Shown in pieces: positions 41,278-52,536 of a stretch of DNA of 64,000 nt. The notes below the pieces were generated by a model that ran no database searches, had not been told where the DNA came from, and saw only the letters and a program-made list of their open reading frames with translations. Both the position numbers and the translations under genes were made by a program. The stretch lies in NCBI RefSeq assembly GCF_023221595.1, contig NZ_CP096563.1:3429501-3493500 (forward strand), given 5' to 3'. Position 1 is the first letter of the stretch. Each line of letters opens with the position of its first letter. The stretch is from Rhodococcus qingshengii JCM 15477. Lineage in GTDB: Bacteria; Actinomycetota; Actinomycetes; Mycobacteriales; Mycobacteriaceae.

Positions 41278-42296
41278 CGAACCTCCGGAATCGGTAGCGG
41301 CGCAGGTGGTAGCCCGAACATCGCGTTGATCAACGGTTGGGTGTATTGCGCCGGCACCAGGTTCTGGACGTAGGCGTAGTAGAAGGGGCCGCTGGCCACG
41401 GTGTCACCGAGCGTGCCCACGTACGTACCGAGACCGTCGATTCCCTGAGAAAGGTTGTCCTTGTTGTTCTGCAGAATTCCGACAACCGTGTCGAGTTTGC
41501 CGAGGACCGGCTGCAATTGCGCCTCGTTGTCGTGGACGAGTCCGCTCAGCTGGGTCGACAACGCCGAGATGTTCGTGATCACTTCCCCCAGCGCCGCCTG
41601 TCGCCGATCCAGTTCTCCCAACAAGGCGTTGCCGTCGACGAGTAGCGCGTTGACCTGTGGTCCACGCTCGGCCAGCGTCCCGGCGACGTCGTTTGCATCG
41701 GACAGCAAGGTGCGCAACATGTCGTCGCGTCTATTGACGCTGTCGGAGATCCGTGCGACACCGTCCAGCGCCGGCCTCAGGTTCGGCGCACTGTCGGACA
41801 TCACCTGCCCCACTGCGTCGAGCGATTCGGAGAGTTGGTCGAGATCGATGTCCTCGACCGTCGTGGTGAGGTCACCGAGCACGTCGGGCAGCGAGTACGC
41901 CGATCTTGTTCGCTCGACCGGGATCTCGCCGCCGACCGCGATCCTTCCCGGACCGTCCAGATCGAGCGATACCGCTCGCTTGCCGAGCAACGACATCGTG
42001 GTGACGGCCGCCGATGTGCTTTCTCCCAAACCGATCGAGCCTTCCAGTGTGAAATCCACGCGCGCGAGTCCGTGCTCGACCTCGATCCGATCCACCGTTC
42101 CGATCTTCACTCCGGCGGCGTTGACTTCGTCTCCCGGCGCGAGACCGCTGGCGTCGGCGAACACCGCGCTGTACCCGACACCCGATTTCAGGAACTGCAG
42201 ATTCTGATACTGGAGCGATGCCAATACGACGGCGGCCGTGACGACCAATCCCACGACCCCCACGCGTACGGCCTGGCTCTGTGCCATCTCTCTCAT
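41274..42296 (-). CDS. mceC: MceC substrate-binding protein
   Basis: A 340-residue protein from ATG 42296, which overlaps the mceB stop by 4 nt. It has a span (VGVVGLVVTAAVVLASL), an MCE domain (FLKSGVGYSAVFADASGLAPGDEVNAAGVKIGTVDRIEVEHGLARVDFTLEG) and helices to the end. The long tail found in some MceC proteins is lacking. Confidence 0.92.
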   Translation of the reverse strand: MREMAQSQAVRVGVVGLVVTAAVVLASLQYQNLQFLKSGVGYSAVFADASGLAPGDEVNAAGVKIGTVDRIEVEHGLARVDFTLEGSIGLGESTSAAVTTMSLLGKRAVSLDLDGPGRIAVGGEIPVERTRSAYSLPDVLGDLTTTVEDIDLDQLSESLDAVGQVMSDSAPNLRPALDGVARISDSVNRRDDMLRTLLSDANDVAGTLAERGPQVNALLVDGNALLGELDRRQAALGEVITNISALSTQLSGLVHDNEAQLQPVLGKLDTVVGILQNNKDNLSQGIDGLGTYVGTLGDTVASGPFYYAYVQNLVPAQYTQPLINAMFGLPPAPLPIPEVR

Positions 42297-43315
42297 CGTG
42301 GTGCGCACCTTCCGGTCGTCTGATCCACCAGGTCGACAGTGAGCGGCGTACCGTCGGCACCGTCGACCTTCAGTGCGATTCCGCACAGATAGAAGTTGAA
42401 GAACGACCCGTACGAGCCGACTCGGATCAGCTGCTTGTAGTTCGAGGGCATGGACGCGAGAATCCGATCGAGCTCACTTTGTTGCTCGATCAGCGGATTC
42501 AGGCTTGCGTCCAGCTTCGACAGGTTTCCCGCGATGTCCGGGCGAACTCCGGCGAGGAGATCGGCGAAGGTGCCTGATGCGGCGTTCACACTCTCGACGG
42601 CAGTCCCGATCATCTCCCGGTCCGCCGCGAGCCCGCTGACCAGCTGTTGTAGGTGATCGAGAGTGTCACTGAACTGACCACCGCGGCTGCGCAATTCGCT
42701 GAGCACACCGTCGAGGTTGCCGATCACTCGACCGATCAGTTGGTCGCGGTCTGCGAGAGTGTTCGTAATCGATCCGGTGTGCGCCAGCACCGATGCCACA
42801 GTTCCGGACTGGCCTTGAAACACCTCGAGCAAGGACATCGACAACGCGTTGACCTGCTCCGGGTCCAGGGCTTGAAACAGCGGCTTGAAACCACCGAGTA
42901 GCGCATCGAGGTCGAGTGCCGGTGCGGTGCGATCGACAGGGATGCTCTCGCCCTCCGGTTGCGGTTCCGCGATCCCCGGATCGTCGAGCAATTCGAGGTA
43001 TCGATTACCCACCAGATCCTGATATCGAACAGCGGCTCTGGTCGATACGGTCACGGTGTCACCCGTATCCACACTGAAACTCACGTGGGCACGGTGATTC
43101 CCACCGAATTCGACGGAGCCGACAGAACCGACCGGCACACCGGCGATGCGCACCTTGTCGCCGGCTCTGAGCCCGGAGGCGTTGACGAACTCCGCCGAGT
43201 ACGACCTCGCCTCGCCACCTCGCATCTGGCCGAACACGAGGATCAGCCCGGCGTTGACGAGGATCATCACCAGAACAAAAATTCCGAACTTGACGGTGTA
43301 CCCACGAACTTTCAT
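42293..43315 (-). CDS. mceB: MceB substrate-binding protein
   Basis: A 340-residue protein from ATG 43315, overlapping the mceA stop by 4 nt; the frame is open further upstream but lies in mceA. It has a span (GIFVLVMILVNAGLILVFG), an MCE domain (RSYSAEFVNASGLRAGDKVRIAGVPVGSVGSVEFGGNHRAHVSFSV) and the segment RYQDLVGNRYLELLDD typical of MceB. Confidence 0.92.
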   Translation of the reverse strand: MKVRGYTVKFGIFVLVMILVNAGLILVFGQMRGGEARSYSAEFVNASGLRAGDKVRIAGVPVGSVGSVEFGGNHRAHVSFSVDTGDTVTVSTRAAVRYQDLVGNRYLELLDDPGIAEPQPEGESIPVDRTAPALDLDALLGGFKPLFQALDPEQVNALSMSLLEVFQGQSGTVASVLAHTGSITNTLADRDQLIGRVIGNLDGVLSELRSRGGQFSDTLDHLQQLVSGLAADREMIGTAVESVNAASGTFADLLAGVRPDIAGNLSKLDASLNPLIEQQSELDRILASMPSNYKQLIRVGSYGSFFNFYLCGIALKVDGADGTPLTVDLVDQTTGRCAPR

Positions 43316-44481
43316 CGGATCTCCGTCCCGAACAGGTAGCTCATCAGATCCGGAACCGTGTTCATCGGTTGCCCACCATTCGGCTGACGCTCGGGCGCAA
43401 ACGGATTCACCCCGGTATCGGTCACCAGGTACGGCGCATTGATGTTCGGGTCGCGCAGTGGAAGGCCCATACACTGCGGGCCACCGGTTGCCGCGACCTT
43501 CGGGAGGTCGTCGGGATATCGGTACGGTTCGGTTCCGGCGATCAGACCGATCGACATCTTGATTCCTGGTTGTCCGTTGTAGGCGCCGTCGCCGATCTTC
43601 TTGCTCTCCTGAAGTCCGTGGAACATGCAGGGAATCACCGGGGAGTATTCCTCGAGCAGTGCGGTGGTCGGCCGCAGTAACGACAGAACGGTGTCGATAC
43701 CGTCGGCGTTTTCTCCCAGTACGTCTTCTCCGGTGCGGGCGACCCCGATCACGTTGAGCAAGAGGAGATCAAGATTCTGCTGCTCGTCGAGAACAGTGGT
43801 TCCCGTAGTCGTGAGCGAGTCGAGGGTGTCCATCAAGTCGAGAACAGCGTCGCGGTAGGTCTGCGTGACGGCTGGCAGGTCAGTCAACACGTGATCGAGA
43901 GCCTCACGTGCAGTGTTGAATTCGAGCAAGGAGGAATCTGCTTGTTCGAGTGCGACCCCGAGCCGTTCGCCGCGTCCTTGCAGAGCAGTCGAGAGGGCAC
44001 CCAATGTCGAATCGAGTTTGCCCGGGTCCACCGTCCGGAGCACGGCGGTGAGTTTCTCGAACACCGTGTTCAGCTCGACAGTAACCCGGGATGCGTCGAT
44101 CGTCGCCCCGGCGGCAAGTCGCGCGCTGCTCGGCTGCTCCGGCGAGGACAGGCTGACGAACTTCGCGCCGAAGGCCGTGTTCGACGTGATCGCCACATCC
44201 ACGTTTGACGGAATCGATTCGAGCGCTTCGGGATCGATCGACAACGACAGTTGTGCGGTGGCGTCGTCAGTCGGCGTGATGGACTCCACCGAGCCCACGG
44301 TCACCCCGGCCATCTTCACCCGCGCGCCCGGATCCATCACGAGCCCCACGCGCTCCGCGATCACCGTGATCGGGACGCGAGCGACAAACACCTGGTTGAA
44401 AGACGCGACCGACAAAGCGATGACCCCGACGATCGCCGCAGCCAAGCCCAGAGCAGCCAACTTGTAGCCGTATCTGTGCAC
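43312..44481 (-). CDS. mceA: MceA substrate-binding protein
   Basis: A 389-residue protein with a span (LAALGLAAAIVGVIALSVASF), an MCE domain (VPITVIAERVGLVMDPGARVKMAGVTVGSVESI) and the MceA segment SNTAFGAKFVSLSSP. The tail contains CMFHGLQESKKIGDGAYNGQPGIKMSIGLIAGTEPYRYPDDLPKV, also typical of the first Mce protein. It follows yrbEB by 9 bp. Confidence 0.93.
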   Translation of the reverse strand: MHRYGYKLAALGLAAAIVGVIALSVASFNQVFVARVPITVIAERVGLVMDPGARVKMAGVTVGSVESITPTDDATAQLSLSIDPEALESIPSNVDVAITSNTAFGAKFVSLSSPEQPSSARLAAGATIDASRVTVELNTVFEKLTAVLRTVDPGKLDSTLGALSTALQGRGERLGVALEQADSSLLEFNTAREALDHVLTDLPAVTQTYRDAVLDLMDTLDSLTTTGTTVLDEQQNLDLLLLNVIGVARTGEDVLGENADGIDTVLSLLRPTTALLEEYSPVIPCMFHGLQESKKIGDGAYNGQPGIKMSIGLIAGTEPYRYPDDLPKVAATGGPQCMGLPLRDPNINAPYLVTDTGVNPFAPERQPNGGQPMNTVPDLMSYLFGTEIR

Positions 44482-44490
44482 GCAGTCCCC

Positions 44491-45363
44491 CTAACCGGAC
44501 AGATTGAAGTTGCCGGAACCGCCGTAGAGCGCGAGTGAGACGAGCAGGGTCACCGCCACGACGCAGATCAGCGAGAGCCGAACCCCGCGGCCCACTGCAG
44601 TTCCCACGCCCGACGGTCCCCTGGACGCGTTGTATCCGTAGTACGTGTGGATCAGCATCACCAGTAGTGCCATCACGAGCACTTGAACGAAGGACCATGC
44701 GACGTCGACCGGATCGAGGAACGTCGTGAAGTAGTGGTCGTAAAGACCGGAGGACTGACCGAACAGCACGACCGTGGTGAATCGTCCGGCCAGAAAAGAT
44801 CCTACGAGCGCCAATGAGTACAGCGGCAAGATCGCGATCATCCCTGCGGTGACGCGGGTGCTGACGACGTACGGGACCGAACTGATCGCCATCGATTCGA
44901 GGGCGTCGATTTCCTCACTGATGCGCATGGCACCGATCTGCGCGGTCGAACCTGCGCCGATCGTGGCCGACAGGCCGATTCCCGCGATGACCGGCGCAGC
45001 GATACGAACATTGATGAAGGCGGAGAAGAATCCGGTGAGCGCTTCGACTCCGATATTTCCCAGTGAGCTGAAACCTTGGATCGCAATGGTGCCGCCCGAG
45101 GCGAGAGTCAAAAATCCTACGACCGCAACCGTGCCGCCGATCACTGCCAAAGCTCCGGTGCCCATGCTGATCTCGGCTACCAGCCTCAACACTTCTTTCG
45201 GGTGTTTGCGAATTGCCCACGGGATGTGAGCGATGGCGCGCGCGAAGAAGACAGCTTGTCGCCCGACGTCGTCGATCGAGCGTGACGTTCGAGCCACCCG
45301 CGCCCGCGTGCGTCCGAACTTGCCGATTTGTGCCAGCGAATCCGACAGCGTCACCTCGATCAC
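44491..45363 (-). CDS. yrbEB: YrbEB permease subunit of the Mce transporter
   Basis: A 290-residue MlaE-type permease with about six membrane spans. The family segments are AAPVIAGIGLSATIGAGSTAQIGAMRISEEIDALESMAISSVPYVVSTRVTAGMIAILPL and the loop YYGYNASRGPSGVGTAVGRGV, which contains the EExDAL coupling region. It overlaps yrbEA by 4 nt. No MceG ATPase is in the window, so the transporter must use one encoded elsewhere. Confidence 0.93.
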   Translation of the reverse strand: MIEVTLSDSLAQIGKFGRTRARVARTSRSIDDVGRQAVFFARAIAHIPWAIRKHPKEVLRLVAEISMGTGALAVIGGTVAVVGFLTLASGGTIAIQGFSSLGNIGVEALTGFFSAFINVRIAAPVIAGIGLSATIGAGSTAQIGAMRISEEIDALESMAISSVPYVVSTRVTAGMIAILPLYSLALVGSFLAGRFTTVVLFGQSSGLYDHYFTTFLDPVDVAWSFVQVLVMALLVMLIHTYYGYNASRGPSGVGTAVGRGVRLSLICVVAVTLLVSLALYGGSGNFNLSG

Positions 45364-46133
45364 CCCGCCGTCAATCGGATGCCGACCGCGGTGACGATGG
45401 TGTTGACGACGAACAACGCCATGAATGCGTACACCACCGTTTCGTTGACGGCCTCCCCCACGCCTTTCGGCCCACCCCGTACCGACAGTCCGCGATAGCA
45501 GGCCACCAATCCCGCCAGCATCCCGAACAGCGCAGCTTTGACCATCGACAACGCCACCTCGGGGAGGCCGGTCAGCAACGTGATTCCCTCGACGAAGGCG
45601 CCAGGGTTCACGCCCTGGAGAAACACCGAGAAGGCGTAACCGCCGGCGATGCCGATGACGCAGACGAGTCCGTTGAGCAGCAAAGCCACCACGGTCGACG
45701 CGACCACCCGAGGAATCACCAGCCGAGTGATCGGATCGATCCCGAGCACCTCCATGGCGTCGATCTCTTCACGAATCGTTCTCGATCCCAGATCGGCGGC
45801 GATGGCAGTCGCGCCCGCACCTGCCACGATCAGCACCGTCACCACCGGACCGACCTGAGTCACGGCGCCGAGCGCGGCCCCGGCGCCGCTGAGGTCGGCG
45901 GCACCGATCTCACGGAGCAGGATGTTGAGCGTGAAACTCACCAGGACCGTGAACGGCACGGCCACCAATACGGTCGGCACGATCGACACCCGGGCGATCA
46001 TCCAACTCTGCTCGAGAAACTCTTGCACCTGAAAGCGGTTGCGGAACAAGCCCACTGCGACATCGGCGCCCATCCGGTAGAACTGGCCGAGTTCGCGCAT
46101 CGGGCCCGCAAGTGCAACTCTTCCGCTGTACAC
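45360..46133 (-). CDS. yrbEA: YrbEA permease subunit of the Mce transporter
   Basis: A 257-residue MlaE-type permease with the coupling region GAGATAIAADLGSRTIREEIDAMEVLGIDPITRLVIPRVVAS and the end loop CYRGLSVRGGPKGVGEAVNETVV. The start is the GTG at 46133, one base after the P450 stop, so it is read in one message with the enzymes upstream. An ATG eleven codons later is possible. Confidence 0.92.
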   Translation of the reverse strand: MYSGRVALAGPMRELGQFYRMGADVAVGLFRNRFQVQEFLEQSWMIARVSIVPTVLVAVPFTVLVSFTLNILLREIGAADLSGAGAALGAVTQVGPVVTVLIVAGAGATAIAADLGSRTIREEIDAMEVLGIDPITRLVIPRVVASTVVALLLNGLVCVIGIAGGYAFSVFLQGVNPGAFVEGITLLTGLPEVALSMVKAALFGMLAGLVACYRGLSVRGGPKGVGEAVNETVVYAFMALFVVNTIVTAVGIRLTAG

Positions 46134-46134
46134 G

Positions 46135-47388
46135 TCAATGCCCCGAAGGACATGACGTGGAGTTGCCGTAGTCGACCTTGAATTCCTTGATCCCGTTGAG
46201 CCAACCGGACGAGAGCCTGCTCGGATCGCCGAGCTTGCTGATGTCGGGCATGTGATCGGCGATCTTGCCGAAGATCAGATCGACCTCCATTCTGGCCAGG
46301 TTGGCGCCGACGCAGTAGTGCGGCCCGGTTCCTCCGAACGCGAGGTGCGGGTTCGGGTCTCGGGTGATGTCGAAGACGTCGGGGTTCCCGAAGACGGTTT
46401 CGTCGAAGTTCGCCGAGCCGTAGAGCAGTACGACGCGCTGCCCCTTCGCAATCGCAGTGCCGGCAATCTGTGTGTCCACCACTGCTGTTCGTTGCATCGA
46501 CGTCAGTGGCGAAGCCCAGCGGATGATCTCGTCCGCGGCGGTGCGCGGACGCTCGCGCTTGTACAGTTCCCACTGATCCGGATGCTCGAGAAATGCCATC
46601 ATGCCGAGTGTCGTTGCGTTTCGCGTCGTTTCGTTGCCCGCGACAGCCAACATGATGACGAAGAAACCGAACTGTTCCGGGGTGAGTTTCTGCCCGTCGA
46701 TGTCGGCATGCACCAAGCGCGAGATGATGTCGTCGAGCGGTTCCTCCCGTCTCGCCTCAGCCAGTTGATAGGCGTAGCCCAATATCTGCGCCGACGCCAT
46801 CCGAGACTCGCCGGCGAGTGACTCGTCGTCGTATCCCGTCATCTGATTCGACCATTCGTACAGCTGACGGCGCCCGTCCTGCGGTACACCGATCAGCTCC
46901 GAGATCGCCTGCATGGGTAACTCGCTGGCGACCTGGCTGACAAAATCACCGCTACCTTCCGCCACGGCAGCCGACGCTATGTCTTCTGCCCGCGCTTCCA
47001 ACCCGGCCCGCATCGCTTCCACCGACCGCGGAGTGAACAAGCGTGCCACCAACTTGCGCAGCTGTGTGTGCTCAGGGGCGTCCTTGTTGATGAGGACGTG
47101 TTTCGTCGCCTCCAACTCCTCCGCCGAGATGTTGTCTTCATGCCGCGGAATGCAGCCGTTGACGTTGCTCGAGAACTCCTCGCTGCGCAACGAGACGTCG
47201 CGGACGTCTGCGTGGCGGGAGACAACCCAACAACCACCGTCGTGAAATCCGCCGGTACCCGGTTCCTGGGCGTTCCACCAGACCGGAGCGCATCGTCGTA
47301 GTTCGGCGAACTCGGCAAGCGGGACGCGCTCGCCGTACAGATGCGGGTCGGTCACGTCGAACCCGTCGGGAAGGTCGATCTCAGGCAT
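46135..47388 (-). CDS. cyp125: Cytochrome P450, CYP125 type (steroid C26/27 hydroxylase-like)
   Basis: A 417-residue P450 from ATG 47388. The I helix is LAVAGNETTRNATT (250-260), ExxR is E287-IIR, and the heme loop FGGTGPHYCVGANLAR has C359. Residues 268-400 (EHPDQWELYKRERPRTAADEIIRWASPLTSMQRTA, GSANFDETVF, RLSSGWLNGIKEFKVDYG) closely follow the CYP125 family, which oxidises the cholesterol side chain to the 26-acid. It is probably a paralogue, because no cholesterol ring-degradation genes surround it. The next gene upstream is the FadD19-like ligase that would activate such an acid. Confidence 0.85.
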   Translation of the reverse strand: MPEIDLPDGFDVTDPHLYGERVPLAEFAELRRCAPVWWNAQEPGTGGFHDGGCWVVSRHADVRDVSLRSEEFSSNVNGCIPRHEDNISAEELEATKHVLINKDAPEHTQLRKLVARLFTPRSVEAMRAGLEARAEDIASAAVAEGSGDFVSQVASELPMQAISELIGVPQDGRRQLYEWSNQMTGYDDESLAGESRMASAQILGYAYQLAEARREEPLDDIISRLVHADIDGQKLTPEQFGFFVIMLAVAGNETTRNATTLGMMAFLEHPDQWELYKRERPRTAADEIIRWASPLTSMQRTAVVDTQIAGTAIAKGQRVVLLYGSANFDETVFGNPDVFDITRDPNPHLAFGGTGPHYCVGANLARMEVDLIFGKIADHMPDISKLGDPSRLSSGWLNGIKEFKVDYGNSTSCPSGH

Positions 47389-47441
47389 TGCAGATGCTCC
47401 TTTACGGATGGGTGCCGGGTGCCGGGTGTTGCGTGTGAGCG

Positions 47442-49079
47442 CTAGTCGATCCGGTGGACCGGGTCGCTGTTCTGTGAGAACTCCTTGGCCCAGCGGTAGT
47501 CCGGCTTGCCGCTCGGCGCTCGAACGACCTCGTCGGCGATCCAGAAGGAACGCGGAATCTTGTAGCCGGCGAGGTGACTGCGGGCGTGCTTCTCGATGGA
47601 TTCGAAATCCGGTTCCACACCGTCGCGGATGCGAAGCACCGCCGCCACCCGATTGCCCCACCGCTCGTCCGGAACACCGATCACTGTCGCGTCGTAGATG
47701 TCGGGATGGGCCTTCACCACGGCTTCGACTTCTTCCACGAAGACCTTCTCGCCGCCGGTGTTGACCACCATGTTTCCCCGTCCGAGGAGGGTGACCGAGC
47801 CGTCGTCCTCGATCCGCGCCCGGTCTCCGGTCACCACTGCCCGCGCGCCGTTCACCTCGCGGAATATCTCGGCCGACTTCACCGGATCGTTGTAGTAGCC
47901 GAGTGGAACGTTTCCGAGTTTCGCCAGCCATCCTTCGGCGCCCGAGCCCGGCTCCAACACTCGGTTGTCGTCGTCGACGACGACCGTGAATCTGTTGGCG
48001 CCCACTTTGGGTCCGCCACGCTGCTCGAGCCCTTTGGTTGCGAATCCGATTCCGCCGAAGCCTGTTTCGGACGATCCAACCGAATCGGAGATCATCAGAT
48101 TCGGAAAGACGTCGAAGAACGCATCTTTGACCGATCCGGAGAAGAGCGCAGCGCCGGAGGCGAGCACGGCCAGGCTCGACGCATCCGGTTGCAATTCGTG
48201 ATGGGCTTCGACCAGTGGACGGCCCATGGCGTCGCCGGTGATGACCATGACCTGCGGGCGATATTCGGCGACGACTTTCCAGACCTGCGCCGCATCGAAC
48301 TTCGGTTCGAAGATGACGGTGTTTCCGGAGAACAGAGCGTTGAACGTCGGCATCAGTGCCGAGGTGTGGATCAGCGGTGGAAGCATGCACCACCGCATCG
48401 GTTCGGCTGCCGCGGCGCCACCGCGCGACTGCTGGTACTCGTCGGCGATCGGCTCACCCGAATAGAAGTCGTAACCGCCGGCCAACACGCGCCAGATGTC
48501 TTCCTGCCGCCAGACGACGCCTTTCGGTCGTCCGGTTGTTCCGCCGGTGTAGAGAACGTAGACGTCGTCGCCGGAACGCTCGGGAAAAGCATGTTCACCT
48601 ACGCGCAGCGGGGATTGGTTGCCGAGCGCATCCTCGTACGCCACTGCCCCCGGAATCGACGGTTCGTTCCCGAGAGCGAGTTCGTCCGCCACCTCGATCA
48701 CGTACTTGACCCGCGGCGCGGACACCAACGCCTCGGCAACCCGCTCAGCGAAACCACGATGGAAAACCAACGCCGTGAGATCCGCGTTCTCGTACAGGTA
48801 AACCAATTCGTCGCTCGTGTAGCGGTAGTTCACCGTGATGGGAACGCCGCGGATCTTGAAGGCCGCGAGGACAGCAACCATCGCCTCGATCGAGTTGTGC
48901 AGTTGAATACCGATGTGCGAACCGACACCTAACCCGACGGACTGGAAGTAATGCGCCAATCGGTTGGCCCGCTCGTCGAGCTCACGGTATGTCACCTCGT
49001 CGCCGGAAACGATCAGCGCGAGGCGATCGGGCATCGCATCGACGGAATGCTCGAACAGGTCTGCAAACGTGTACGCCAT
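47442..49079 (-). CDS. FadD19-like acyl-CoA ligase
   Basis: A 545-residue ANL-family enzyme from ATG 49079. The P-loop is YTGGTTGRPKGV (177-188), WRQEDIWRVLAGG matches FadD19 proteins, and later motifs are SSETGFGG, VVTGDRARIEDDGSVTLLGRGNMVVNTGGEKVFVEEVE and the C-terminal lysine region SHLAGYKIPRSFWIADEVVRAPSGKPDYRWAKE. FadD19 proteins activate sterol side-chain acids with ATP and CoA. Coming before a CYP125-type P450 supports a role in side-chain activation of an imported sterol-like lipid. Confidence 0.88.
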   Translation of the reverse strand: MAYTFADLFEHSVDAMPDRLALIVSGDEVTYRELDERANRLAHYFQSVGLGVGSHIGIQLHNSIEAMVAVLAAFKIRGVPITVNYRYTSDELVYLYENADLTALVFHRGFAERVAEALVSAPRVKYVIEVADELALGNEPSIPGAVAYEDALGNQSPLRVGEHAFPERSGDDVYVLYTGGTTGRPKGVVWRQEDIWRVLAGGYDFYSGEPIADEYQQSRGGAAAAEPMRWCMLPPLIHTSALMPTFNALFSGNTVIFEPKFDAAQVWKVVAEYRPQVMVITGDAMGRPLVEAHHELQPDASSLAVLASGAALFSGSVKDAFFDVFPNLMISDSVGSSETGFGGIGFATKGLEQRGGPKVGANRFTVVVDDDNRVLEPGSGAEGWLAKLGNVPLGYYNDPVKSAEIFREVNGARAVVTGDRARIEDDGSVTLLGRGNMVVNTGGEKVFVEEVEAVVKAHPDIYDATVIGVPDERWGNRVAAVLRIRDGVEPDFESIEKHARSHLAGYKIPRSFWIADEVVRAPSGKPDYRWAKEFSQNSDPVHRID

Positions 49080-49105
49080 AGGTTGAGTCCTTCGGGTTCG
49101 GCCGG

Positions 49106-50353
49106 TCAGACGACGAAGAGAGGCAAGGGGATTCCGCGATCTTCGAATACGAATGCCGCGCCGGTACTGACCTTCGTGATGGCGACTTCGACGCATTCCG
49201 GAGCGGGAGCCTCGGTGATGTCGACGGCCAGAAGAAGCCCCGCGGCATCTTCGGCCACCACTCTCACGGTGAAGTGCGGATTCACGCCGCGGACCAAAGC
49301 TTGGAGAGGATCAAGGTGCTCGCTGCCGAGCAAGGTCGGCCAACCGCCATCGCGGTCGACAAGAGCTTCTCGCGAGATCCGCAGCTCCAGAGCACCGCCG
49401 TCCTGTCGAATCTCGCTCTCCACATACTGCTTCGGATTCAGCAAGGGATGCACGGACAGGACCAATGCCAACGATTCCAGCGTCGAAGGAAGCCCGAGCG
49501 CATCTCGAATACGCTGTGCCGCAACTCCCGCGATTCCGGTCAATTGCTTTCGCGTGATCTCGCGAGCCTTGTCTTCGTCGGCACGGCGGCGAACCGCTGC
49601 CAGAAAGCCCAACGCCAACAGATGATGCTGCACGCAGATCTCCTCTGCGATACGAACCAAGGCTGATCGCGAGAAGTCGGAAAACCTCAGGTCGGACAAC
49701 AACGGACCCGAGTAGTCCGCCCTACCGTCCCCACCGTGATCGATCGGGCTCAGCTCGACCGTCACCGCGGCGGTGCGTCCGATCTGCTCGGTGTGCGCGG
49801 TCATCACGGGAGGCGTGTGCGACGGGTCGATGGAAACGGTCCAGGCGCAGTGCGGATGTCGGTCGGCGGGCCTGCGCGGTGGTCGGTGAATCGGCCGGAT
49901 CTGGGCGCGCGGGTTGGTCGCGATGGCCGTTGCATCGAAAGTCGGATCCTCGATGTCGTGACACATCGAGGTCACGAACTCATCGCCCAACGGCTCGACG
50001 TCCATGAGTGCTCCGCAATGGTCGAGCCAGAATTCACCGTGCAGCGGATCGTCGACCCGGTATCGGAAGTCCATGAACTGTGGAGGAGCGCCGATGTCGA
50101 GTTGTAATCCTTTGAAGATCGTCACGACGTCGTCGCCCTCGTATCCGAGAGCCTTCTGCATGCGGCGGGTGTACCAGGGGCTGGCCGACTCCCACTCCTC
50201 GACGGCCACCTGTGCCATACCCTCGCGTCCGAATTCGACGATCAGATGCGCCATGCCCGAGCGATCGATCAGCTGCCCGCACAGGAGCAACTCGGGCACC
50301 AGCACGGCAAGGTCGCGCTGCGAGAGTGCCTTGAAGGAATCGCGCACCGACAT
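49106..50353 (-). CDS. Unknown protein, 415 residues, in the P450-mce operon
   Basis: It starts at ATG 50353, five bases after the upstream stop. The first half has a helical region with a strongly conserved-looking stretch (MAQVAVEEWESASPWYTRRMQKALGYEGDDVVTIFKGLQLDIGAPPQFMDFRYRVDD, EFWLDHCGALMDVEPLGDEFVTSMCHDIEDPTFDATAIATNPRAQIRPIHRPPR). His, Cys and Asp residues there (HCGALMD, MCHDIEDPTFD, PHCAWTV) could bind a metal or cofactor. The second half is helical, with HHLLALGFLAAVRRRADEDKAREITRKQLTGIAG. I recall similar proteins in actinobacterial steroid clusters but know no activity. Confidence 0.75.
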   Translation of the reverse strand: MSVRDSFKALSQRDLAVLVPELLLCGQLIDRSGMAHLIVEFGREGMAQVAVEEWESASPWYTRRMQKALGYEGDDVVTIFKGLQLDIGAPPQFMDFRYRVDDPLHGEFWLDHCGALMDVEPLGDEFVTSMCHDIEDPTFDATAIATNPRAQIRPIHRPPRRPADRHPHCAWTVSIDPSHTPPVMTAHTEQIGRTAAVTVELSPIDHGGDGRADYSGPLLSDLRFSDFSRSALVRIAEEICVQHHLLALGFLAAVRRRADEDKAREITRKQLTGIAGVAAQRIRDALGLPSTLESLALVLSVHPLLNPKQYVESEIRQDGGALELRISREALVDRDGGWPTLLGSEHLDPLQALVRGVNPHFTVRVVAEDAAGLLLAVDITEAPAPECVEVAITKVSTGAAFVFEDRGIPLPLFVV

Positions 50354-50358
50354 CGGAC

Positions 50359-50910
50359 TCACCACAGCGAAACCGGCGCGGTGCCCACCGGATACCAGCC
50401 CGGTAGCGGGTCGCCCGAGATCGATCGCTGGATCCGGCCCTGCATCCCCTTCGAGAGAGCGTTGTTGCCGATCATCTCCATGAACAGTGCCGACACGTTC
50501 CCGAAGTCGAAGAAGTCACGCTGCCACGACCATTGGAAATCCCCGCCGTAGCGGAACCAACTACCACCGATACCGTAGACGGAGTAGTTGCTACCGTCCT
50601 CACGCTTGGCATCGGAAATCTGCTTCCACAAGCCGATCACGTTTCCGCTACGGTCGTCGATCACAAAGTCTTGATACGGATACTCCCAGCCTTCGAGGCC
50701 CTTCATCTCGAGACCGAGCGCGACTTCGCGAATCTCCTCGCGCCCCACCGCCATGAAATCCTGCTTGGGGCCGTAGTTCCACCCGTACGTGGCGTCCTCG
50801 GTATACATGTCCGCCAACGGTTTCCAATCGCCGGCGGCTTCGGCCTTTTTGTTCGCCTCGATCCAGCGTTGGACCATCTCGTCGAGCTCTGCGCGGTCGA
50901 AACCCGTCAT
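50359..50910 (-). CDS. SnoaL/NTF2-like protein
   Basis: A 183-residue cone-fold protein from ATG 50910, preceded by GGGAGGAAG. The family pattern is an N-terminal helix (DRAELDEMVQRWIEANKKAEAAGDWKPLADMYTEDATYGWNYGPKQDFMAVGREEIRE) with the YTEDATY turn. Strands then follow (DFVIDDRSGNVIGLWKQISD, YSVYGIGGSWFRYGGDFQWSWQRDFFD). It may be a ligand-binding or isomerase/dehydratase-like protein of the lipid pathway. No catalytic residues can be assigned. Confidence 0.82.
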   Translation of the reverse strand: MTGFDRAELDEMVQRWIEANKKAEAAGDWKPLADMYTEDATYGWNYGPKQDFMAVGREEIREVALGLEMKGLEGWEYPYQDFVIDDRSGNVIGLWKQISDAKREDGSNYSVYGIGGSWFRYGGDFQWSWQRDFFDFGNVSALFMEMIGNNALSKGMQGRIQRSISGDPLPGWYPVGTAPVSLW

Positions 50911-50947
50911 CTGAACTTCCTCCCTCGAGCACATGAATTCGCTGCAA

Positions 50948-52532
<1,585 letters not shown>

Positions 52533-52536
<4 letters not shown>

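Noticed and set aside
46135..48393. A 752-residue P450 fusion protein
   Set aside because: The N-terminal part is an antisense-like shadow of the ligase gene on the same strand in another frame. The P450 begins at ATG 47388.
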